Below, piece after piece: positions 6,423-13,313 of a stretch of 13,313 bases of DNA (position 1 is its first letter; every line of letters begins with the position of its first letter). The notes under the pieces are model-generated. The model searched no databases. It saw only the letters and a list, made by a program, of their open reading frames with translations, and was not told the DNA's origin. A program made the position numbers and the translations under genes. The DNA is from Bacteroidota bacterium. Its GTDB lineage: Bacteria; Bacteroidota; Bacteroidia; Chitinophagales; Chitinophagaceae. The stretch covers positions 1 through 13,313 of the forward strand of contig JAEWAC010000187.1 of the NCBI GenBank assembly GCA_023391895.1, read 5' to 3'.

Positions 6423-8708
6423 TTAGAACGGATAGCCAATGGCCAGGTTATACGTAATATTATCACGCCGCCATTCTTTATCCTTAAATTCTAATGGGAT
6501 CCGGGCAGGGTCTTCCCAGGGCTTTCTCAAAGGAAAGCCAATATCCAGCCGAAGTACAAACAGCGTAATGTCTAGCCGCAGGCCCACACCAGCACCAATA
6601 GCCAGTTGATTCAAAAAGTCTTTGGTAAATTCGGCGCCAGGCCGTGAGGTATCTTTTTTAGCCAGCCAGATGTTACCGGCATCTATAAATAAGGCGCCGT
6701 ACAGGGGCCCCGAAATGTGTGGCCGGTATTCGGTATTCATTTCCAGCTTGATGTCACCGGTCTGATCGGGGAAAAAGCCCGTGGTGCTATAAAGCGGGTA
6801 GGTGCCCGGCCCTATGGTACGGGCCCTGAAGGCGCGAATGCTGTTGTTACCCCCTACAAAAAACTGTTTGATATATGGCAATTGAACAGAGTTGCCGTAA
6901 GGTATACCCACACCCACCATAAAACGGTTGACCCAGGCCGATTTGGTTCCTATTTTCCGGTAATAACGAAAATCCCCTTCCAGCTTTACATACTGGTCAA
7001 AGACCGCATTGAAGATTCTTGATTTTTTGTCGCCGCTAACGCTGGTATCACTAGGCTTGGCCAGCAGACCGGCCACGTTGCCGGAAAGATCAACCAGGCC
7101 GTTAAAATAAAACGAGTTCAACTTTACGATACCATTGGCAACCTGGTTCATGTTATACTGGTAGGAGGTGCCCAGTACAAATTGAGAGTCGATAATATGC
7201 GACAGGTAAGGATATTTTTCAATGCTGTCCCTGTATTCCTGTGTAACATTGGAGGGCTGCACATAGTTAACATTGATTGGATAGAACTCATGCTGTTTGT
7301 AAACGCTTTCTTTCCACAGATACCCAAATCCAAAACGGGCCGAGTTGAGCGTATACAGCTTTTGCCGTCTTAAAGCATCATATCCTACCTGGATGTTAGT
7401 ACGGGGCACAAAGCCGCCCCGGTTGCCAATTTCGAAAAATGGAACTACAAAACGAGGGATGGCAAAGTTTAATTCAGCTCCGCTCCTATAGGTATTGTAA
7501 CCTTTCCAGGCGCCGCCAAACTGTACCTCTGCGCCCAGGTAGGCACTAATGCTCAGTTGCTCGCCGGCACCAAAGGTGTTTCTGTTGCGCCAGCTTACGG
7601 AGAGCAGTGTACCATTGAGGTTGTTGGACTTGGTAGTGCCTTTAATTTCAGCCTGTAAGGAGTGCTTGGGCAAAGGAGTCAGGTAATAATAAGCGTCCAG
7701 TTTGGCACTGTCGGCTACCTCCTCAAACCGGTTTCTTACAAAGCGAAACTCGTTCAGGTTGATCAAACGGCTTAAGGTCAGGTTATGGTCGGTACGGTTG
7801 TACAGGTCGCCGGGCTGAAACTGCATTGCCCGTGTAAACAATTTGGGCTTAAAGCGGTTTCTTCTGTCAATTAAATAAAAACCTTCATAGTACTGGGCAT
7901 TGGCCTTGCTGGTATCGGCCTGGCTAGCATTGGCCCGGTAGCCGCTATAAATATAAACATTGTTGATGCGGTATTGATTTCTGGCCACCTGGGGCGTCTG
8001 CGGCTTTACCTGCAACCGCATATCTACCATGTTATTGCCATTGGTGCTGTCTGCCTGCATGATCAGGTGATCTGGGCTGAAATAATAAAAACCCCGTTCT
8101 TTCAGGTACACATCTATCCGGTTTCGTTCGCCCCGTATTACGTCCAGGTCATAAGGATCACCTTGTTTAATCAGGGTTGCGCTGCTGCTTTCCCGGATGG
8201 CTTTTTCCAGTGTACCGCTATCCTGGTCAAAGACCAGGCTGTTCACTTTATACTGGTTGCCGGCCTGGGCAGTATAAGTTGCGGAGCCTTTCTTTGATTT
8301 TGCGGTCGTGTCGCCGCTTACCTCGGCTTTAAAGAAGCCATTATTTTCCAGGTGGTTTTCTAAAAGTTGCGAAGTGTGCTGCAGATCCACGCTGCTGAGC
8401 AAAACCGGCGGCTGACCGTACTTGTCCCGCAGTTTGCCAAAAAAGGACTTGGGTTTGGCCTTGTAAAACATGTTGTAGATATACAGCTTGAAGGGAATGC
8501 CTAAAAAGCGGGCATTTGGCTTGGGCCGGGTTAGTCCCTGCAGGTCCGCTTTGAGCACCTTGCGTTGACGGGTGGATACATTGGAGGCCTCCAGGTTGAC
8601 CGAGGCGCCCGTATACAGCTTTTCGCCTTCCGGCAGACTTTTGGTGGTGCTGCAAGCTGCCAGTATAATACAAACCATCCAAAGTGATATATGATGTTGC
8701 CTTAGCAT
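6423..8708 (-). CDS. tamL: TamL, lipoprotein Omp85 outer-membrane barrel of the TAM complex
   Basis: Outer-membrane partner of TamB; TamL is the Bacteroidota/Chlorobi counterpart of TamA and differs by carrying a lipid anchor. The 761-residue protein starts with a signal peptide ending in the lipobox LAAC, so Cys19 is the probable lipidated residue. The periplasmic part (about 25-348) contains POTRA-type segments, for example around LLENHLENNGFF (115-126), IDVYLKERGFYYF (198-210) and LINLNEFRFV (315-324), plus the TamL-typical region around YGQPPVLLSS (97-106). The barrel (about 349-761) begins near LQAEIKGTTKSNNL, carries the Omp85 loop-6 motif as GGNNSIRAFRARTIGPG with Arg625, and ends in a C-terminal Phe (GYPF). 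In BamA-type proteins loop 6 reads VRGF/Y, so IRAF is a variant that keeps the Arg. The gene starts 11 bases after the tamB stop, with AATAGG before its ATG, so the two form one operon. Confidence 0.93.
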   Translation of the reverse strand: MLRQHHISLWMVCIILAACSTTKSLPEGEKLYTGASVNLEASNVSTRQRKVLKADLQGLTRPKPNARFLGIPFKLYIYNMFYKAKPKSFFGKLRDKYGQPPVLLSSVDLQHTSQLLENHLENNGFFKAEVSGDTTAKSKKGSATYTAQAGNQYKVNSLVFDQDSGTLEKAIRESSSATLIKQGDPYDLDVIRGERNRIDVYLKERGFYYFSPDHLIMQADSTNGNNMVDMRLQVKPQTPQVARNQYRINNVYIYSGYRANASQADTSKANAQYYEGFYLIDRRNRFKPKLFTRAMQFQPGDLYNRTDHNLTLSRLINLNEFRFVRNRFEEVADSAKLDAYYYLTPLPKHSLQAEIKGTTKSNNLNGTLLSVSWRNRNTFGAGEQLSISAYLGAEVQFGGAWKGYNTYRSGAELNFAIPRFVVPFFEIGNRGGFVPRTNIQVGYDALRRQKLYTLNSARFGFGYLWKESVYKQHEFYPINVNYVQPSNVTQEYRDSIEKYPYLSHIIDSQFVLGTSYQYNMNQVANGIVKLNSFYFNGLVDLSGNVAGLLAKPSDTSVSGDKKSRIFNAVFDQYVKLEGDFRYYRKIGTKSAWVNRFMVGVGIPYGNSVQLPYIKQFFVGGNNSIRAFRARTIGPGTYPLYSTTGFFPDQTGDIKLEMNTEYRPHISGPLYGALFIDAGNIWLAKKDTSRPGAEFTKDFLNQLAIGAGVGLRLDITLFVLRLDIGFPLRKPWEDPARIPLEFKDKEWRRDNITYNLAIGYPF

Positions 8709-8719
8709 ACCTATTTTGA

Positions 8720-11700
8720 CTATTGTTGATTTTGATTGTTATCCTGCTTGGGGTTTCTGTTTCTTTTTCTGTTAAAGATTTGACTGAAACGGTTGTAGTC
8801 TACCGTCATGATAAAGCTCATGCCGGTTTCAATTACATAACCATCCACGTTGCCTTCGTATTCGTTGGTGCGGTAAAAGCGCAGCATATACCGGCCGTCT
8901 TTACTCAGCTGGTAGTCTACAGCTACGTCGCCCGCTATATTGTTGGAGTTTTGATTGGATTGCTGGGGCCCTTCCAGGTTAAAGTTGCTGCCCACGGTTA
9001 CCTTCAGCCGGTCGTTGAGCAGGCGCTTGCTTACACCTACATTCAGGTCGGTACGGCTGCGGCGTTCGCCGGTGGTATAGTCGTCGCTGGAGGCCACGTC
9101 AAAGTTGATGTCTACGCCACTTACCAGTCCGGCGGCCAGGTTGTTCAACTGCTCGGTCAGCAATTTGGAAGCACTTTGCCTGGCAATGCTTTCTGCATTC
9201 ATGCCGCCACCGCCACTGGACTCAAAAGGATTTTGGCCTACAAAGCGGCCCAGCAGCAATACGGCAAATACCTGCTTGTTCAATTCCGATGGCTCCTGCC
9301 GTAACCGGGTCAGCTCCTGGTTCACGGTGGATATCACTTCATTGCTTACATGATAATTCTGGTCCGAAGGCAAAACAATGTCAAAGGTGATAGTTGGCTT
9401 CATCAGTTCACCATCCATGTTGAGCAGCACCTGGAAGGGTAGCTTCTGCAGGTAATAATTGCGGTTGGCTTGTTCGGTAAGCTGATCGCCCACCAGGTCC
9501 AGCGGCGCCGTATTGGCTACATAAATGGCCGTTACATCCACCTGTGCTTCGGTAGGTTCGCCCAGCCAAACAATTTTACTGCCTTTTTTAATATCAAAGC
9601 GGCGCTGCAAAAAGTTGAACGATAACTGGTAGGCGCCTTCTTCAATTTCGTATTGGCCGGTGAGGGTAATTTTTCCGCTGGGGTCAATGCCGGCCGACAG
9701 CTGGCCGCCACCTTTGATGTTCAGAAAGTCACCGTTGGCTACATCTACAATGACATTGAAGCTGGCTTTTTTGTCGATGGTGATGTTGGTGGTAATATCA
9801 AAGCCCGTCAGGCTGGAAACGTTCAAAGAGTCATAAGGCGCCAAAAACAGGGAGTCATTGCCCGGGGCGTCAAAATCCACAAACTCCACCACGCCTTCCC
9901 GCTGCACCACGCCGGGCTCAGGCTGCGGTATCACTACACTGAATTGGGTGCCTTCGTTGACGCTTAACGAGCCGTCTACTACCGGCTTTAGCTCGGTGCC
10001 GCCAATGTGGAGCCGGGTGGTAATATACATGTCACCGTAAAATAATTTATTGTCCTGCTTGGTGCTGTTTATAGCCCGGAAGTTATTGGCATTCACATCC
10101 AGGTTAAAATTGTAGTTGATAAAATTGGTGGTGTTGACGGCGCCGTTTAATGTCAGGGTGTTGTTGGCCGAATCGCGGATGGAGAACTGGTCAAAAACAA
10201 ACCCGTTTTCGGTCACGTTCAGTTTTTCGTTATCGATGGTTAACGGCCCGCCCAGCATAGTGGTGCTGACAGTGGCTTTGTCAAAATTGAGTGCACCTTG
10301 TATTTTGGGCTGGCTGCTGGTGCCGTTAATGCTTACAGTTCCATTAATGTCGCCCGAGGCACTTTTGACAAAGCCTGTCATCAGCCCTTCCAGCGTGCTG
10401 AGTTGCAACTGGCGTACCGCCAGTTCCAGGTCCAGCGCAATATCATTGCCTTGTGGTGCAAAATCGCCTGTCAGCTGTATATCATTGCCAAAGCCGGAAA
10501 TGCGTACATCCGCATTGTACTGGTTGCCTTGCGAAGCTACCTTCAGGTCTATATTGCCGATGGTATCTTTTTGAAAACTCAGGTTGCTGATGGTCAGGTC
10601 GCTGGTAAATACCGGTTGCTCCATGAGATTTTTAAAAGTTACCGAACCATTGATGGCCCCATCAATAAACAGGGAGTCTGCTTTTACAAAGCCGGTAATG
10701 GTGCCCAGCCGGAAGTCGGTAAAGGTGACATTCAGCGGGCGAATGCCTGTGCCCGGCGCACTGATAATGGATAACTGCTGCCCGTTTTTCTGCAACACAA
10801 AGTTGTTGGCCAGGATCTGCTCCGGTGTAATGGTGATGGCATTATCGGGCGCAATGGTCCAGCTGTCGTAGTTCAGCAGCAAGCTATCGGGATTTAGGTG
10901 GATGGTCATGTGCCCGGCCTCGGGTTGTGTAAACAAGCCGCTCAGTATATATTTATCCTTGTTGTCTTTATCGCCCAACCGTAAGCCAAAGTCAATATTG
11001 TTGTTCATCATGCGGGCATTGACCCGGGCGTTGTACATGTCAAACGAGCCGCCGCTTTGCAGGCGGGCCACTGTGCCAGTGATGTACATGCCGCTGTCGG
11101 CCGTATTTACCTCGATGTTCAGGTCGTTGATATTATTGGTACCAAATACAATAAGCGAGGAGGTGGCCCTGGCCTGCAAGCCCTGACCGGTAGCCAGCCG
11201 GCCTTCGGCGTGCAGGGGTTCCATGGCGGTAAGGCCCGGCACAAATACGCCCAGTATCGGATCATACACCACATCGGCCCGGAAGGCAATATCATAAGGC
11301 TGCACTTTCACCGGGGCGGCATTGGGTGTGGTAGAATAATAAGGTTGTATGTTGTTTTGAATAATAGCTCCCAATTCGGCCAGCTGGTATTGGCCGGTGA
11401 GCTGTGCATTCATCACATCGCTTTTCAGGCTGATGTACTGGCCCGTATCGCTGCGGCCGGCCAGTAGCTGTACCGTATCCATACTCAGGCGGTTAGTGCC
11501 CGATACCAGCAAGGCATTCCGGATCAGTACGTCTGCCTGCAGGTTGTTGGGATCGGCTGAAGGAATATCGGCCCGGATCTCACCCCGGAAGATAAGCGGC
11601 TGGGTGGTAAAGTGAAGCGGAAGGGTTCTGACACTGTCCACCATGCCACTCACCTGGAAGGATGGGGTTTTGGAAAAGTTGCCTTTAGCGGTCAGGTTCA

Positions 11701-13313
11701 GGTCCAGGTTGGGATCGTTGGCATCTACTGTGGCATTGAACGTAGTTTTGTCCAGTGTGCCATTCAGGCTGATGTTGCGATAGGTATACTGGTTATATCC
11801 AAAGCTGTTGATGGTTCCTTTAAAAGCCACCTGCATGGCATCGGGGGTAAAGCCTTTACCGGTGGCAGAAACAGTAGCGTTGAGAGTGCCCATCTCTGGG
11901 TTCTGCATAATGCTGCCCAGCTGCAGGCCCGTGGTGCGGAGGGTGGCATTATAAGTAGCTGCCGCCGGATTGGTCAAATTGCTGAACCGCCCGTTGACAC
12001 CCATATAGCCTGAAGAGGTATTAACATTGAGGTTGGTGATTAAGTTACTGGCATTGCCCTGCAGCGTACCGCTAATGTCAATGCTTTGCGGCAGGCGCAC
12101 CGGCATGGCCGACAGGCTTTGACCGCTCAGCAGGGCAAGGTCGGACTGAGTGGTGTGCAGGCGCCGGATAGTAAAGGTGCCGCCGGCCTGGTTGGGGTCG
12201 GTCAGACTGGCCAGGGTTCCCGATGCATCGATCTGGGTATTGCCAAAACCCCTGAACTGCAAGGCCTGCACATACAGGCGGTCCATATTGCCGCTGCCCT
12301 TCAGGTTAATGTACCATACGTCGTTGGGGTTGGAGAACGCCGGCTGGTTCCTGAGCTGAGGGGCAAAGGTTAAAATGTCTTTTACCTGTATGCGGCTGTT
12401 GGCAATGTCAATGTTCATCATCGTTTCCGGGAACTTATTAACCAACGCGTCGTAAGAAGCGTATTCCAGCACCAGGTCCCGCTGCAGTTCGGTGCCCGGG
12501 GTTTTGAGGTATAGGTTTTTTAAGTACGACTGGTGGTTGGCGTACAGGATATCACCCTGCAGGGCATCGAGCCGGAAGCCGCTTTTCTCCCGCATTTGAC
12601 CTTTGGTAACTTTCAGGCCAATCGAGTCGGGGTTCATCACAAAGTTTTCGGCATGCAGGGTCAGGCTGTCGGCTTTCAGGTGGGCATAATCCATACCGTA
12701 GCGCAGCTCCGGCTCGTTGTCGTTTTCAAAAGCGATGGTGTTGTTGTTCACCGCAATTTTATCTATCCGCACAATCCAGTTGTTTTGCTGCTGCTGGGCC
12801 TGCGCTTCCTGTTTTACTTCTTTTACCAGCACCATGGCCTGCTCTTTTTTGCCCAGGCGTACGGCACTGCTGGTATTGTCTATCCTTAATTCGTCCAAGT
12901 GTATCACCTGTTTTTGCAGGTCCAGTTGGCGGCCGTCCACCAGCAGCCGGCCAATATTGAAGCGGGTGTAAAAGGCCGACACGTCATTGCCGTATTGAAC
13001 CGCTATATTATCGAGGTTTACCTTGTCAAAGTTCAGCTTCATGGTAATCGGCTCGGCAGCATCGGCCATATCCTGTGCTACAGGCTCCGGTTCCACCAAG
13101 GGCTTGCTTTGGTTTAAAACGGCCACCACATTTTTTACATCCAGCGTGCCCAGGTCGTAATTCATTTCATAGGGATTCAGCGAATCAATACTGGCGTCCA
13201 GGCTGCCTATGTTTACCATCATGTCGTTGCCGGTAATTACATCTTTGTACACCACCCGGCAGTTATTCAAATACACATCATCCACTTCCATCTCCATTTG
13301 GGCGGCGGTGGTA
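8720..13313 (-). CDS. tamB: TamB, translocation and assembly module protein (5' end cut by the window)
   Basis: Very long periplasm-spanning protein of the AsmA/TamB group, working with TamL; family members form a hydrophobic beta-groove and in proteobacteria take part in phospholipid transport to, and barrel-protein insertion into, the outer membrane. At least 1,530 residues are present. The frame runs off the right edge (TTAAQ precedes the first Met, at 13295-13297), so the N-terminal membrane anchor and the true start are missing. Numbering from that Met, residues 1-1100 are repetitive beta-strand sequence with a Gln-rich patch near 165. The C-terminal TamB (DUF490) domain includes ITLTGQYEIEEGAYQLSF (from about 1210), RRFDIKKGSKIVWLGEP and VDVTAIYVANTAPL. 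The final strands (YMLRFYRTNEY, GYVIETGMSFIMTVDY) are the part expected to meet the TamL barrel. A basic, Asn/Gln-rich tail (RKRNRNPKQDNNQNQQ) ends the protein. Confidence 0.94.
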   Translation of the reverse strand, partial: TTAAQMEMEVDDVYLNNCRVVYKDVITGNDMMVNIGSLDASIDSLNPYEMNYDLGTLDVKNVVAVLNQSKPLVEPEPVAQDMADAAEPITMKLNFDKVNLDNIAVQYGNDVSAFYTRFNIGRLLVDGRQLDLQKQVIHLDELRIDNTSSAVRLGKKEQAMVLVKEVKQEAQAQQQQNNWIVRIDKIAVNNNTIAFENDNEPELRYGMDYAHLKADSLTLHAENFVMNPDSIGLKVTKGQMREKSGFRLDALQGDILYANHQSYLKNLYLKTPGTELQRDLVLEYASYDALVNKFPETMMNIDIANSRIQVKDILTFAPQLRNQPAFSNPNDVWYINLKGSGNMDRLYVQALQFRGFGNTQIDASGTLASLTDPNQAGGTFTIRRLHTTQSDLALLSGQSLSAMPVRLPQSIDISGTLQGNASNLITNLNVNTSSGYMGVNGRFSNLTNPAAATYNATLRTTGLQLGSIMQNPEMGTLNATVSATGKGFTPDAMQVAFKGTINSFGYNQYTYRNISLNGTLDKTTFNATVDANDPNLDLNLTAKGNFSKTPSFQVSGMVDSVRTLPLHFTTQPLIFRGEIRADIPSADPNNLQADVLIRNALLVSGTNRLSMDTVQLLAGRSDTGQYISLKSDVMNAQLTGQYQLAELGAIIQNNIQPYYSTTPNAAPVKVQPYDIAFRADVVYDPILGVFVPGLTAMEPLHAEGRLATGQGLQARATSSLIVFGTNNINDLNIEVNTADSGMYITGTVARLQSGGSFDMYNARVNARMMNNNIDFGLRLGDKDNKDKYILSGLFTQPEAGHMTIHLNPDSLLLNYDSWTIAPDNAITITPEQILANNFVLQKNGQQLSIISAPGTGIRPLNVTFTDFRLGTITGFVKADSLFIDGAINGSVTFKNLMEQPVFTSDLTISNLSFQKDTIGNIDLKVASQGNQYNADVRISGFGNDIQLTGDFAPQGNDIALDLELAVRQLQLSTLEGLMTGFVKSASGDINGTVSINGTSSQPKIQGALNFDKATVSTTMLGGPLTIDNEKLNVTENGFVFDQFSIRDSANNTLTLNGAVNTTNFINYNFNLDVNANNFRAINSTKQDNKLFYGDMYITTRLHIGGTELKPVVDGSLSVNEGTQFSVVIPQPEPGVVQREGVVEFVDFDAPGNDSLFLAPYDSLNVSSLTGFDITTNITIDKKASFNVIVDVANGDFLNIKGGGQLSAGIDPSGKITLTGQYEIEEGAYQLSFNFLQRRFDIKKGSKIVWLGEPTEAQVDVTAIYVANTAPLDLVGDQLTEQANRNYYLQKLPFQVLLNMDGELMKPTITFDIVLPSDQNYHVSNEVISTVNQELTRLRQEPSELNKQVFAVLLLGRFVGQNPFESSGGGGMNAESIARQSASKLLTEQLNNLAAGLVSGVDINFDVASSDDYTTGERRSRTDLNVGVSKRLLNDRLKVTVGSNFNLEGPQQSNQNSNNIAGDVAVDYQLSKDGRYMLRFYRTNEYEGNVDGYVIETGMSFIMTVDYNRFSQIFNRKRNRNPKQDNNQNQQ

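Noticed and set aside
8723..9304. 193-codon open frame on the plus strand opposite the end of tamB, and many similar ones through 13117
   Set aside because: They lie antisense to the intact tamB coding sequence, show no family features, and are expected by-products of its codon composition.

Overview
The window reads as ordinary chromosome from a Bacteroidota bacterium, probably Chitinophagaceae or a close relative. Four things point there: a lipoprotein form of the Omp85/TamA protein (TamL) directly downstream of tamB; an E1 2-oxoacid dehydrogenase with its alpha and beta halves fused in one chain; start codons without Shine-Dalgarno sequences; and promoter-like elements of the Bacteroidota type (TTG, then TAnnTTTG) just upstream of several genes. 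The family-level placement is inference. I see no tRNA, rRNA, CRISPR array, transposase, phage gene or other sign of recent transfer.

Left part (1-3320, all plus strand): the 3' part of an unrecognised small membrane protein; prs (PRPP synthetase); rplY (two-domain ribosomal protein L25/CTC); pth (peptidyl-tRNA hydrolase); and a fumarylacetoacetate-hydrolase-family enzyme of the FAHD1/YcgM type. The prs-rplY-pth order is widespread in bacteria and links nucleotide precursor supply with translation. Terminators or hairpins follow the first gene, prs, rplY and the FAH gene, so several of these genes are probably separate transcription units.

Middle (3342-5487): an intrinsic terminator is followed within 3 bases by a good promoter candidate and then the 687-residue fused E1 gene. 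No E2 or E3 gene is in view.

Right part (5523-13313, all minus strand): reading leftwards from the edge are tamB (5' end outside the window), tamL 11 bases after it, a gap of 351 bases with a perfect 42-bp palindrome centred on a NotI site, and a small predicted outer-membrane beta-barrel protein that converges on the E1 gene. TamB and TamL should form the envelope-spanning TAM complex, with TamB bridging the periplasm and TamL as the outer-membrane barrel lipoprotein.

I did not find a convincing new system. The observations most worth checking are non-coding: a two-armed heptamer repeat array between prs and rplY, the spacer-free 42-bp palindrome, and very tight terminator/promoter/start-codon junctions that suggest very short or absent 5' leaders on pth, prs and the E1 gene.
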